DNA of 21,520 nucleotides from JAGORY01 sp964517585 (GCA_964517585.1 CAZFCB010000023.1:1-21520), one strand, 5' to 3'. Shown: positions 1-8,145, numbered from the stretch's first letter. The notes: generated by a model from the letters alone, not told the origin. Translations and numbers: made by a program.

Positions 1-1013
1 CCCTTTGGCTGGGTAGCATCGTCTTTGCATGCGCCGCCTTTCTTCTGAAAGAGAAAATACTATGGCAACGAGCTGCCATTCTTTCTGCGGTCGTCTTTCC
101 CATCGCATTCCTCATTGCGTTTTTTCACGGTGCCGTCATCTCTGGACTTGGAAGCGGCGAATCGTCATTTGCATTGTTTTTCAACGGAAAAGTTTTGTGG
201 AAGCCTGATGCCGAAGTTGCCATCTACCACTGGGAGTTTATTCGTAGCTTCGGTTTACCTCTGCTACTACTTCCTTTTTCTTGCATCTATGCGTGGCGCG
301 CACGCACATCATCTCCCATGATCGCACTTGTACTGATCGTTGCTGCTATCCACTTCGCCATACCGTTTTTTATTCTCTACCTCAATATTCCTGGCGAGAT
401 GCACAGAGTATTCTTCGGTGCGAGCACGCTCTTCGCATTTCTCCTCGCCTTTCCGGTAGGTGAGTGGTGGCTTACGTCGCCGCGTCGTTTGCTCCGCATA
501 TCTGGGTATATCACTGCTGTTGCCGTTATTCTTTCGGCGGCAATCTATGGAGCAGTTCGCATCACTATTCCGGACATGCGATTCCATGCATCGCCACTGT
601 TTTTGCCTATGCCCTCTATCAGCGACACAAGAAAAAATATGTACGAATGGGTGAGAGAACATACGACGACAGCTGATTATTTTTATGTTCGAAACCTTAC
701 TGTCGATTTCCGCACCGTGTCCGATGAGATGGCGCAGATGCAGGATCGTATTCTCTTTACGACGTACACGGGTCGTTTCACTATTGGCCCCATTATCTAC
801 TGGAACTATGAGAAAGATTGGTTAGACAACGTCATGAGCGCTGAAAAATCGTGCTCTTTGCAGGCTATGCGCGCTCTTCAGGTTCGGTATCTCCTGATAG
901 AAGATGAAGGACGAGCAGATTGGTTTGCTGACAACTGTAAAGCCAATGATTGGAACATTGTCTACGGAAATGACGCAGGTACTGAGCTGCCACGTATCTA
1001 CGAAATTCGCTAA
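1..1013 (+). CDS. Large multi-pass membrane protein, C-terminal part (GT-C glycosyltransferase-like), 5' end outside window
   Basis: The frame is open from base 3 to the TAA at 1011-1013, giving 336 visible residues with no stop before the window edge, so the true start lies outside. The visible part begins with about five or six hydrophobic segments separated by short loops. A soluble tail of roughly 150 residues follows, beginning near MYEWVREHT. This build (many membrane helices, then a periplasmic or extracellular tail) is common in lipid-linked sugar transferases of the GT-C type and in uncharacterised membrane proteins of glycan loci. The catalytic first loop, which would settle the family, is not in the window. 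The next gene converges with it, with only 3 nt between the stops and no terminator hairpin. The TTG codon at 174 is not needed as a start. Membrane protein: sure. Glycosyltransferase: inferred from neighbours and build. Confidence 0.6.
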   Translation, partial: LWLGSIVFACAAFLLKEKILWQRAAILSAVVFPIAFLIAFFHGAVISGLGSGESSFALFFNGKVLWKPDAEVAIYHWEFIRSFGLPLLLLPFSCIYAWRARTSSPMIALVLIVAAIHFAIPFFILYLNIPGEMHRVFFGASTLFAFLLAFPVGEWWLTSPRRLLRISGYITAVAVILSAAIYGAVRITIPDMRFHASPLFLPMPSISDTRKNMYEWVREHTTTADYFYVRNLTVDFRTVSDEMAQMQDRILFTTYTGRFTIGPIIYWNYEKDWLDNVMSAEKSCSLQAMRALQVRYLLIEDEGRADWFADNCKANDWNIVYGNDAGTELPRIYEIR

Positions 1014-1016
1014 AAC

Positions 1017-2831
1017 TTACGCGTCGTACACTGTCTCAAACCAATGGTGAAGCTGCGTAATGTTCGCAAGAGGGTGGAGATTATAGCGAGTTGTGGCTTT
1101 GTGCTCCTCAAACATTCTGCGCAGTACATGTGTATCGAAGAATTCATTGATCCTCTTTCCGGCGAGCGCTTCATCGATGAGTGGAGCACACTCGCGACGT
1201 ATCCACTTTGCAAGAGGTGGATAGAACGACGCTTTTTTTAGTGCGAAGAGATGCTCGGGAAGAATCGAACGATATGTGTCCTTGAGAAGCATCTTCGTCC
1301 TGCTCATTCCGACGTGCCAAGAGCTTGGCGTCGCGTGCGACCATGCGATGATGCGAGGATCGAGAAAAGGCACACGACACTCAAGGCCACTCGCCATCGT
1401 GACGGCGTCCGCAAGTTTGAGCGACTCGTCGACCAGCCACACATGCCTGTCTACTTCCATGAATTTTCGGACGGAATCTCCAGAAACACGAGCAAAATGC
1501 TCGTTGAATTTTTTCGAGACGGCATGTTCGTCGAACCAATCACCTTTCACAATGCTGCGCGCCTCGGTCATCGGTCGCGAAAGCAGACGTTCGGCAAGTG
1601 TAGGCCCTGGTTCAAGACGTAGAACATCTACAGGATGACCCGTAAACGTTCCTGCGAAGCCACGGAGCGATGATGGTATCCACTGAAGCATCGAGAGGAT
1701 TTTTGTGATTCGGTACCGAGGATAACCACTAAAAAGCTCATCTCCTCCCGCACCCGAGAGCACGACATCAACTTTTTTCTTTGCCATTCTAGAGAGAGCG
1801 TACTGTGCAACCGAGACTGCATCGGCATTCGGCATGTCGAGCGCACGCGATGTGTCTCGATACATCGATTTGTACTGTTCGGCCGTGAGTGTGAGCTCTT
1901 CATGATCCGTTCCGTAGTGCTTCGATGTCTCCCGCGCGAGTTCGGCGTCGCAATTGAAACGTTTGGCATCTTCGGCTTCCGTTGCTGCGAAGCGGACGGT
2001 GAACGTTTTCACTGGAGATGACGATGCTTTCGTCATGTGGTGCAAGATAATAGATGAATCCATGCCTCCTGAGAGGAAAATGCCGATCGGACGGTCTGCA
2101 ATCATGTGATCAGTGACTACTTCTTGCATCAATACTGGAAACCTACTCATACAATCCGACCTTGATCCAATGATCGGTGTCGTAATATCGACTGTAAATT
2201 TCCGTCTCGTCTCATTCCCATCTTTCCAAGAAAAAATGGTTGCTGGAGCTACAGATTCTATACCTTCGCACATCGTTTCTGGCCCCGGTACATACTGCAG
2301 TCGGATAAATGATGACATCGAATGCATGTTGATAGCCGGTTTTTTTGGCAGTGCGCTCATGAGTGAGCGCATTTCAGATGCGAAGTGTGGATTACCGTCG
2401 ACGTACGTCAGATAGAGCGGCTTGATGCCCGACTGGTCACGTGCAAGATGCAGAGTCCTTGTTCTCGTGTCGTAGATCGCAAGCGCAAACATCCCGAGAA
2501 GTTTCTGTACGAAGTCGATGCCATGCTTTTCATACAGCTTCAGAAGCACTTCTGTGTCCGTTCCGGTTTTACATGAAAATCCTTCTGACTCACGGAGTCT
2601 TCGGTAATTGAATATCTCACCGTTGTAGGTAATGACGACCGTCTTCGATTCATTCCACATTGGCTGATCGCCTGCGGGAGTTGGATCGAGGATTGCGAGA
2701 CGCGCTTGTCCGAGTGAAGCACCATTCCCGACCCAAACACCGTTGCCATCTGGACCACGGTGCACGAGGCATTTGGTCATGCGTTCGATCTTTGCCCTAT
2801 CCTCGCCGATGAAACCTGCGATGCCGCACAT
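1017..2831 (-). CDS. asnB: Asparagine synthase (glutamine-hydrolysing)-like amidotransferase, copy 1
   Basis: A complete 604-residue protein of normal AsnB length. The N-terminal class II glutamine amidotransferase domain (about 1-210) starts MCGIAG, with nucleophile Cys2 after Met removal, HRGPDG at 24-29, YNGEIFN at 69-75 and GTDTE at 90-94. The C-terminal synthetase domain carries the PP-loop SGGMDSS at 254-260, which binds ATP, and GAGGDELFSGY at 360-370. All key residues are present. The family moves ammonia from glutamine to an acyl-adenylate, classically aspartate. In polysaccharide loci, relatives such as WbpS are proposed to amidate sugar carboxylates, and the uronic-acid-forming dehydrogenase at 20209-21492 makes that plausible here. 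The ATG at 2831 is fixed by the need for Cys2. A TATACT box ends 8 nt before it, and no Shine-Dalgarno is visible. The family is certain; the substrate is not. Confidence 0.95.
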   Translation of the reverse strand: MCGIAGFIGEDRAKIERMTKCLVHRGPDGNGVWVGNGASLGQARLAILDPTPAGDQPMWNESKTVVITYNGEIFNYRRLRESEGFSCKTGTDTEVLLKLYEKHGIDFVQKLLGMFALAIYDTRTRTLHLARDQSGIKPLYLTYVDGNPHFASEMRSLMSALPKKPAINMHSMSSFIRLQYVPGPETMCEGIESVAPATIFSWKDGNETRRKFTVDITTPIIGSRSDCMSRFPVLMQEVVTDHMIADRPIGIFLSGGMDSSIILHHMTKASSSPVKTFTVRFAATEAEDAKRFNCDAELARETSKHYGTDHEELTLTAEQYKSMYRDTSRALDMPNADAVSVAQYALSRMAKKKVDVVLSGAGGDELFSGYPRYRITKILSMLQWIPSSLRGFAGTFTGHPVDVLRLEPGPTLAERLLSRPMTEARSIVKGDWFDEHAVSKKFNEHFARVSGDSVRKFMEVDRHVWLVDESLKLADAVTMASGLECRVPFLDPRIIAWSHATPSSWHVGMSRTKMLLKDTYRSILPEHLFALKKASFYPPLAKWIRRECAPLIDEALAGKRINEFFDTHVLRRMFEEHKATTRYNLHPLANITQLHHWFETVYDA

Positions 2832-2839
2832 ATGGACAC

Positions 2840-2845
2840 AGTATA
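2840..2845 (-). promoter_or_regulatory. -10 box (TATACT) for asnB copy 1, leaderless-type spacing
   Basis: TATACT on the minus strand matches the TATAAT consensus at 5 of 6 bases and ends 8 nt before the ATG at 2831. Transcription would start within about 0-2 nt of the start codon. No convincing -35 box is seen. Confidence 0.6.
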
Positions 2846-2881
2846 GAGGGTTCTGATGAGTTTTTGGCCTTAGTTCTCGCC

Positions 2882-2909
2882 GTAGAGACGCAAAATTTTG
2901 CGTCTCTAC
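2882..2909. repeat. Perfect 28-bp palindrome
   Basis: The half-site GTAGAGACGCAAAA is followed directly by its exact reverse complement, with no mismatch and no loop. It fills much of the 84-bp gap between the carbamoyltransferase stop (2916) and the AsnB start (2831), 37 bp upstream of the AsnB -10 box. No T-run follows on either strand, so it is not a typical intrinsic terminator, although the RNA would fold strongly. From memory, dispersed palindromes with GTAGAGACG ends occur in several unrelated bacteria, including cyanobacteria, so this may be one copy of a mobile or repeated palindromic element. Only one copy is in this window. Confidence 0.75.
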
Positions 2910-2915
2910 AGATGA

Positions 2916-4676
2916 TCAATCTAGCTGGAAGCTCTGCAGATACTGCTCCCGTCCTTTCAGCCGATCTTTTGGCATCTTTGTTTTCTCGAGGAGAAAGTTA
3001 CCAAGTATCAGATAATCCATATCTGTATTCAAGAAACAATTGAGTGCATCCTGTGGAGATTCTACGATTGGCTCCCCCCGGACATTGAAAGACGTATTGA
3101 TGATGACGCCGCACCCGGTTCGTTTCTGAAAGGCGCTGATGAGTGCGTGATATCGTGGATTCTGGTCTGCACGGATCGTCTGGATTCGCGCTGAGCCGTC
3201 CACGTGCGTAACAGCAGGGATTTCCTGGCGTTTTTCACTGAGAACGTCGGCAACAAGGAGCATGTATGGACTTTCACGGTCTATCTCAAAGTATTCTTTT
3301 GCCTTTTCCTCGAGCACTGTCGGTGCAAACGGGCGGAACGATTCTCTGAACTTGATTTTAAGGTTCACTTTCTGCCAATTTTCCTTATTTCGCGCGTCTG
3401 CGATGATGCTTCTGTTACCGAGAGAGCGCGGTCCGTATTCCATGCGCCCCTGAAACCATCCGATAACATTCTCACCCCTGAGAAGTTCAGAAGTTTTATT
3501 AATAATTTCTTCATCAGTACATTGTTCGTAAGGAATATTTTCAACTTTCAGTACCGATTCTATGTCATCGTCAGCATATTCATTGCCGAGATACACGTTA
3601 TGAAGACGCGGCAGCCTCTCGCCGCTGTATTTCTGATGCCACACCGCCTGCGCGGCTCCGAGAGCGCCTCCTGCGTCACCTGCGGCGGGTTGGATGAAGA
3701 TGTCTTCGAAAAGTTTTGATCGAAGAATCTTACCATTAGCAACACAATTGAGTGCTACCCCTCCGGCTAAGCACAGGTATTTCGATCCAGTGATCTTCTG
3801 CGCGTGCGAAGCGATCTTTAGCATAACTTCCTCCGTCACTTGCTGGAGTGAGGCAGCGACGTCTTTATGAAATTGTTCCAGTTTTACTTCGCCTTTTCGA
3901 GTCGGATGACCGAAAAGCGTTTCAATTTTTTTTCCTGTCATCGTCAGACCATACTCGTAGGTGAAGTACGACATGTCGAGCTCGAAACTACCGTCGTCTT
4001 TGAGGTGAATGAGTGTGTACATTTCTTTCATGTATATTGGTTTGCCGTAGGGAGCGAGTCCCATCACTTTATATTCGGCACTATTTACCTTAAATCCTAT
4101 GTAATATGTGATGGCTGAGTATAAGAGTCCGAGTGAGTGAGGGAAGTGCACTTCGCGCACAATTTTCAAGTTTTTCCCTTGGCCGTGACTGATTGTGGTT
4201 GTAGCCCATTCGCCAACTCCATCTACTGTGACCACAGCAGCATCCGGAAAACCGGAGCAGTAATAAGCTGAAGCAGCGTGTGATTCATGATGTGTCGTGA
4301 AGAGAATCGGCTTCGTGTATCCGAGCTCTTTCTTGATCGTCTGCGGAATCCACAATTTTTTCATCATCCACTCGCGCATTGCTCTGTGGTACATGATAAA
4401 TCCGCGCGGCCATACGTCGATTTGCGTCTCAAGGATACGTTCGAAGAATTTTAGGAATGGTTTTTCGTAGAATACGACCTCAGAAAGATCATCTATCGTG
4501 ATGCCAGCGATGTTTAACGCATGATTGATCGCATGTTGTGGGAAATCTTCATCGTGTTTCCTCCGCGTATAACGTTCTTCCTGCGCGGCAAAGATGATCT
4601 CGCCGTCCCGGAGTAGCACTGCGGCACTATCGTGGTAGAAACAAGAAAGGCCGAGAATGTAGATTGGCTTTCCCAT
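2916..4676 (-). CDS. NodU/CmcH/SxtI-family carbamoyltransferase
   Basis: A complete 586-residue protein of usual family length. The N-terminal ASKHA-type Kae1-like domain shows GLSCFYHDSAAVLL (9-22), HHESHAASAYY (129-139, metal-binding histidines), the DGVGEW stretch (152-157), and LAGGVALNCVANGK (303-316). The C-terminal domain carries GRMEYGPRSLGNRS (410-423) and FRPFAP (448-451 onward), both family hallmarks. These enzymes make carbamoyl-adenylate from carbamoyl phosphate and ATP and pass the carbamoyl group to a hydroxyl. Known acceptors include Nod factor, cephem antibiotics and saxitoxin, and here a sugar is most likely. The start overlaps the stop of the gene before it (TAATG), so translation is probably coupled. 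It is the last gene of a three-gene set with two tiny membrane proteins, an arrangement resembling sxtI-sxtJ-sxtK. The family is certain; the acceptor is unknown. Confidence 0.95.
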   Translation of the reverse strand: MGKPIYILGLSCFYHDSAAVLLRDGEIIFAAQEERYTRRKHDEDFPQHAINHALNIAGITIDDLSEVVFYEKPFLKFFERILETQIDVWPRGFIMYHRAMREWMMKKLWIPQTIKKELGYTKPILFTTHHESHAASAYYCSGFPDAAVVTVDGVGEWATTTISHGQGKNLKIVREVHFPHSLGLLYSAITYYIGFKVNSAEYKVMGLAPYGKPIYMKEMYTLIHLKDDGSFELDMSYFTYEYGLTMTGKKIETLFGHPTRKGEVKLEQFHKDVAASLQQVTEEVMLKIASHAQKITGSKYLCLAGGVALNCVANGKILRSKLFEDIFIQPAAGDAGGALGAAQAVWHQKYSGERLPRLHNVYLGNEYADDDIESVLKVENIPYEQCTDEEIINKTSELLRGENVIGWFQGRMEYGPRSLGNRSIIADARNKENWQKVNLKIKFRESFRPFAPTVLEEKAKEYFEIDRESPYMLLVADVLSEKRQEIPAVTHVDGSARIQTIRADQNPRYHALISAFQKRTGCGVIINTSFNVRGEPIVESPQDALNCFLNTDMDYLILGNFLLEKTKMPKDRLKGREQYLQSFQLD

Positions 4677-4903
4677 TAGAATTGATGCCGAAAATCAGAT
4701 GACTCATTCGATACATCCCACCAAAAACTCTCCGGCTTCGTTTTTCTTACGAAGAGCGACGGGATTTTCATGACAATGGCGTATGCACCGAAGACGAGAA
4801 CCCACACAATCGTGAGGAGAATCGAACTCATGACGACTCCAATCGCATGACTGACTGCCATCCAGCCGCTCCAGAGTTGCTTGAGAGGCGTCGGGAGTTT
4901 CAT
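4676..4903 (-). CDS. Small membrane protein of the carbamoyltransferase cassette
   Basis: A 75-residue protein starting MKLPTPLKQLW. It has a tryptophan-rich amphipathic start, one or two close hydrophobic stretches (about 20-50, with SSILLTIVWVLVFGAYAI), then a basic and polar tail with FWWD. The ATG at 4903 shares its A with the TGA of the gene before it (TGATG), and the TAA at 4676-4678 overlaps the ATG of the carbamoyltransferase (TAATG), so it is locked into one translational unit. A longer reading from 5032 would run through the DUF5989 gene in another frame and is rejected. Small membrane proteins of this general look accompany NodU-type carbamoyltransferases. In saxitoxin clusters the corresponding slot holds sxtJ, but I cannot claim homology with SxtJ, which I recall as longer. 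The role is unknown, perhaps membrane recruitment of the enzyme. Confidence 0.8.
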   Translation of the reverse strand: MKLPTPLKQLWSGWMAVSHAIGVVMSSILLTIVWVLVFGAYAIVMKIPSLFVRKTKPESFWWDVSNESSDFRHQF

Positions 4904-5061
4904 CAGATCAACGTGTAGATAAACGGGGCAAGTGGAGATGTTTGCGCGAAGATCATGAGGATGCCGAAAAGCACGATGATGAGAATGATCGGCAGAAGCC
5001 ACCACTTCTTGCGAGCGCGCATGAATCTCCATAGTTCGCCGAAAATTGCCGCTTTGCTCAT
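4903..5061 (-). CDS. DUF5989 / SxtK-like small membrane protein
   Basis: A 52-residue protein beginning MSKAAIFGELWRFMRARKKW, then one strongly hydrophobic helix (about 21-40) and a short tail ending TSPLAPFIYTLI. The pattern of an ELW-F-R-R-KKWW amphipathic start, one helix and a FAQ-S-PFIY end is what I know for DUF5989, the family of SxtK, which usually sits beside SxtI/NodU carbamoyltransferases. It is the first gene of the three-gene cassette, 31 nt after the stop of the upstream gene, and overlaps the next start by one base. An extended -10 (TGATACCAT) ends 6 nt before its ATG. An AAGGA lies 1 nt from the ATG, too close for a good Shine-Dalgarno. Membrane location is clear; the biochemical role is not known. 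It is easily missed because it is short and another long frame overlaps it. Confidence 0.88.
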   Translation of the reverse strand: MSKAAIFGELWRFMRARKKWWLLPIILIIVLFGILMIFAQTSPLAPFIYTLI

Positions 5062-5067
5062 GTCCTT

Positions 5068-5076
5068 ATGGTATCA
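5068..5076 (-). promoter_or_regulatory. Extended -10 (TGATACCAT) for the carbamoyltransferase cassette
   Basis: On the minus strand the pattern TGnTAnnnT is followed by 6 nt and the ATG at 5061, so the predicted transcript starts at the start codon. It lies in the 31-nt gap after the 5093 gene, suggesting the cassette can be transcribed on its own. Confidence 0.5.
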
Positions 5077-5092
5077 GAAATTGTTTTTCTGG

Positions 5093-6916
5093 CTACGGGA
5101 CGATGATGGCTTCTTCAAGCCCGACGCGGATGACGATAATGCCAGTTTGCGTCAGAGCCCATGCTCTTGCGTCTCGTAATTTCTTTTCATGTTCGATTGT
5201 GAGATTTGGCAGATAGGATGTACTGATCGGCCCTTGTACGATCACTGGCCTTTCGGTATTCGTTGCAAGTGTCCATGCATTGCTACGCTCCATGATTTTT
5301 GACCTCTCGTCTGTTGTCAGTAAGCCTTGTGCTACAAATAGATCAAGATATTGCGATCCTGGGGTTACTATGATGAAAGTGCGACTTGTTTTTAGTACTT
5401 CTTTCGTTGCGGCATAGAGTGGTGACGCTAGGTATCCTTCTGTTGGGGTACGATATATGTCATGTGACTGTGACCGCAGATGCTGTGTGTAGGCACTGAA
5501 GTTGAATGGCGTGAGAAGTATCAAGAACATAAGCGAAAGAGCAGTACAAAGTTTACAGAACCAACGTGAAAATTTTGACGTACCGATATCGGCACAGATG
5601 GCTAGTCCAATGCCAAGTGGTAGCAGCAGCAGGATATTGTAACGTGCAACGCCGTAGTAAATGTCATTGATAATCGCGTTCTGCATTAGACCGTTGACGA
5701 GAGCGATGAGCCACGCAGTGAAAAGAAGACTGCGTTGGTCTTTTTTGCCAAACCCGATTGATAGAAGGCTCGTGATTATCAACATGATCAACACAGGCCA
5801 TGAAACATTCATGGGCAGTGCCTTGATGGATGCGAAAATACCTTCCAGCATTTTTATGAGAAGCCCAGCAAAGCCGAGGGATACTTTCCCTCCAGGATTG
5901 TACTGAAAAGTGTAGTAGGGACTGAGCAGAAGCCAGCAGCCAATCACAGGAGCTGTGATGCCAGTGACTATGAGCCCTGAACGCCGAGTTCGTTGAAAGA
6001 TAGTGAGCAGCGCGATGGTTGCGATGATGGGGAAGAGGGAAGAAGGACGGTATAAAAACCATGCAGAAAACGTTGCTCCTAGGAACACTGCTGCTCGATC
6101 GTCACTTCTTTCCTGCGTTAAGAGTTTTGCTACGAGAAGAATGGCAAAGAATGCGATCGTCAGTTCGCCACATGCTTGGAAGAGTACTGTGCGATATGTC
6201 CATCCCAGTGGGCCAAAAATGATGCCGGAAAGAAGCGCAAGCTTCATCCACGTTGTCCAATGCGGCAGCATTTTCCATGTGATCGTTATCAAAAGTGCGG
6301 TCCACAGTGCATTGGGTAATCGGTAATAGGCGGGATGCGCACCAGAGAGAATGCTCGTTACAATCTGTATAAGATGAGTGACTGGCGGATAACGCAGTGC
6401 AATACCGCTTTGAAAGCCACTGCCGGCTATCATCGACGCTATGCCTGCCATACCGATGATGCAGAAAATCGTCTGCCACCATTGCATTCTTTTGGCACAA
6501 TATTTTGCCATCCAAAAGAAACTCCATGATGATATCAGTAACGGCAGCCACCCCATTTTTACTATGAGAAGATGGACGAGTGTGTAAGCAGGAAGAGCAA
6601 TGAGAATTTCGTCACTGAACTCTAGATACGGGATGCTTGCTCCATAAAAGCCAATGCATGACGCAACGCCAACGATGAAGATCCACGGCAGTGCTTCAGA
6701 CTTTTCTTGTATTCGTTCCTCCAAAAAGAGCGTCATGATCGTGAAGCTTGCCGCAATACATAACGCTGCAATGATGATCCAAACATATCGCGTATGTATG
6801 GTCGGGATTCCCGCAATAACTGGCCATATCAAGAGCCCCATGCCGACGAGTAAGGCATAATAATTCGCAAGCGGTTTTTTGAGCTGTACAAAATGATGTG
6901 TCAGTGACTGTGCCAT
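5093..6916 (-). CDS. GT-C-type multi-pass membrane glycosyltransferase-like protein
   Basis: A 607-residue protein from the ATG at 6916, with about ten to twelve hydrophobic helices over the first 470 residues and a soluble tail of about 130. The first large loop holds an acidic pair in FSDEI (about 100-104). Later come RYPPVTHL (175-182) and HPAYYRLPNALW (194-205), a YPP plus R-P pattern of the kind found in dolichyl/undecaprenyl-phosphate-sugar-dependent transferases (PMT/ArnT-like). It would take a sugar from a polyprenol carrier on the outer face of the membrane. Start choice: the frame extends to a GTG at 6958, but a TAGAAT box with TAGACA 18 nt upstream points to the paired ATGs at 6919/6916, with 6916 exactly 7 nt after the box. 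It is divergent from the SGNH gene. Membrane protein is certain, GT-C likely, donor and acceptor unknown. Confidence 0.75.
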   Translation of the reverse strand: MAQSLTHHFVQLKKPLANYYALLVGMGLLIWPVIAGIPTIHTRYVWIIIAALCIAASFTIMTLFLEERIQEKSEALPWIFIVGVASCIGFYGASIPYLEFSDEILIALPAYTLVHLLIVKMGWLPLLISSWSFFWMAKYCAKRMQWWQTIFCIIGMAGIASMIAGSGFQSGIALRYPPVTHLIQIVTSILSGAHPAYYRLPNALWTALLITITWKMLPHWTTWMKLALLSGIIFGPLGWTYRTVLFQACGELTIAFFAILLVAKLLTQERSDDRAAVFLGATFSAWFLYRPSSLFPIIATIALLTIFQRTRRSGLIVTGITAPVIGCWLLLSPYYTFQYNPGGKVSLGFAGLLIKMLEGIFASIKALPMNVSWPVLIMLIITSLLSIGFGKKDQRSLLFTAWLIALVNGLMQNAIINDIYYGVARYNILLLLPLGIGLAICADIGTSKFSRWFCKLCTALSLMFLILLTPFNFSAYTQHLRSQSHDIYRTPTEGYLASPLYAATKEVLKTSRTFIIVTPGSQYLDLFVAQGLLTTDERSKIMERSNAWTLATNTERPVIVQGPISTSYLPNLTIEHEKKLRDARAWALTQTGIIVIRVGLEEAIIVP

Positions 6917-6923
6917 CATAGTG

Positions 6924-6953
6924 ATTCTACGGACTCCGAGAGCGATGTGTCTA
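6924..6953 (-). promoter_or_regulatory. Promoter: TAGACA, 18-bp spacer, TAGAAT, for the 5093-6916 gene
   Basis: On the minus strand a -35-like TAGACA (6953-6948, 5 of 6 to consensus) and a -10 TAGAAT (6929-6924, 5 of 6) are 18 bp apart. The -10 ends 7 nt before the ATG at 6916. This is the best two-part promoter in the window, and it supports that start over the upstream GTG. Confidence 0.65.
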
Positions 6954-6964
6954 TGCACCGAATC

Positions 6965-6973
6965 TGGTAGGCT
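6965..6973 (+). promoter_or_regulatory. Extended -10 (TGGTAGGCT) for the SGNH hydrolase gene
   Basis: TGnTAnnnT ending 8 nt before the ATG at 6982, in the 65-bp divergent gap shared with the 5093-6916 gene. No Shine-Dalgarno is visible. Confidence 0.45.
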
Positions 6974-6981
6974 TTGCCAGA

Positions 6982-8145
6982 ATGCCTCGTTTTACCCATA
7001 GCGTACGGCGGCTACAATCTTTCATTGCACCCGCACTTCTACTTATATTGACGATCATACTGTGTGAGTTTTTCTTGAGGATTATTCCGTCACCAGTGCA
7101 ATTTCCTTCGGTCTATGAAACAGATGATCCGAAATCACTCCTTGGTATAGAGCTTGTTCCCGGTGCGCAGGAAACACAAACAACGTCGTGTTCATCCTGG
7201 ACTGTGACTGTCAATTCTCTCGGATGGAGAGATATCGAGCGGACAATAGAACGCGTTCCCGGGAAAATTCGCATCGCTGTCCTTGGAGATTCATTTACAG
7301 AGGGCGCGGCGGTGGAAGATACCGAAACATTCACACGACAACTAGAGAACAGACTCGGTTCGGACGTCGAAGTCTTGAATTTCGGTCTTTCATCACTCGG
7401 TACAGTTCAGGAAGAAATTCTCTACGAGCATGTCGTTGCTGCTTATAAGCCAGATATCGTGCTACTTGCCATGTATATGAACGATGTGAGCAACAACAGT
7501 CCGATTCTTGAGGGTGGCCCAGAGAAAAAAACCCGACTTACGTACAGAGATGAAAGCGGGGAACGTATCTCCTATCTGCAGCCTTCGTCTTTTTTCGCGA
7601 TACGCAAATGGTTGCGAGTTCATAGCGCCATTTTCCGCCTCCTGAAAAGTGTGCATCGCATAGCTCGTTCCATTGGAGCTGGCACCGGCAATACTGTGAG
7701 CTACGGCCTACCGTCCCAGTACCTTGTTTTCGGCCCACCGCCGAACGATACATGGAGTGATGCGTGGCGTTCCACGCAACTTGCTCTCTCACGCCTCAAC
7801 GCTGGCATGAAGGATGGTCAGCAATTCTTTTTCTTTGTGGCGCCAAGCGTTCTGGAAGTCGCGCAGTATAAAGATCAGGTCATCAGAGATGAATTTGGTG
7901 TGGATCCGCCGGATTCTTTCGATGCCAGATATTTTCACACTCGCCTTCATACATTCGCCTCAGAAGCCAATATCAAAACACTCGATCTTCTGCCAGGATT
8001 CCTCGCATACATCAAAGATCACGATCTTCAATATCCTTTCTTCTCCCGTACGTGCGACGGACACTGGGCAGCGCTTGGTCACTCAGTTGCTGCCGATATT
8101 TTGGCCGAACAACTCAGGCCGATCATTGCCAACGTTAGGCGCTAA
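6982..8145 (+). CDS. Membrane-anchored SGNH/GDSL-type hydrolase or acyltransferase-like protein
   Basis: A 387-residue protein. One N-terminal hydrophobic helix (about 14-36) serves as signal anchor, placing the rest outside the cytoplasm. The SGNH blocks are readable: GDSFTEG at 102-108 (nucleophile Ser104), a Gly in FGLSSLG at 134-140, MNDVSNN at 166-172 (block III Asn167) and DGHW at 359-362 (catalytic Asp359/His361), followed by ALGH. Members remove or transfer acyl groups on glycans, and AlgJ/AlgX-like relatives act in O-acetylation. In this locus it could acetylate or deacetylate the surface glycan. It stands alone on the plus strand, divergent from the membrane gene at 5093-6916, and its end overlaps the convergent GT2 gene by 11 bp. 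The fold is sure. Hydrolase versus acyltransferase cannot be decided. Confidence 0.85.
   Translation: MPRFTHSVRRLQSFIAPALLLILTIILCEFFLRIIPSPVQFPSVYETDDPKSLLGIELVPGAQETQTTSCSSWTVTVNSLGWRDIERTIERVPGKIRIAVLGDSFTEGAAVEDTETFTRQLENRLGSDVEVLNFGLSSLGTVQEEILYEHVVAAYKPDIVLLAMYMNDVSNNSPILEGGPEKKTRLTYRDESGERISYLQPSSFFAIRKWLRVHSAIFRLLKSVHRIARSIGAGTGNTVSYGLPSQYLVFGPPPNDTWSDAWRSTQLALSRLNAGMKDGQQFFFFVAPSVLEVAQYKDQVIRDEFGVDPPDSFDARYFHTRLHTFASEANIKTLDLLPGFLAYIKDHDLQYPFFSRTCDGHWAALGHSVAADILAEQLRPIIANVRR

Noticed and set aside
2882..2909. Palindrome as an intrinsic terminator of the carbamoyltransferase cassette
   Set aside because: No T-run follows the stem on the transcribed strand, and there is no loop; it may stop transcription in some other way, but it is not a standard terminator.
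3204..3719. 171-codon plus-strand frame opposite the carbamoyltransferase
   Set aside because: Antisense to a certain gene, no motif, no start signal; a shadow frame.
4676..5032. Longer version (118 codons) of the small membrane protein starting at 5032
   Set aside because: Its first 43 residues are the DUF5989 gene read in another frame; the ATG at 4903 gives a clean TGATG overlap.
5062..5067. AAGGA as a Shine-Dalgarno for the DUF5989 gene
   Set aside because: It ends only 1 nt before the ATG, too close for normal initiation, and the extended -10 just upstream explains the start better.
6920..6958. GTG at 6958 as the start of the 5093-6916 membrane protein
   Set aside because: The TAGACA/TAGAAT promoter lies inside that extension, and the added 14 residues look like ordinary non-coding translation.
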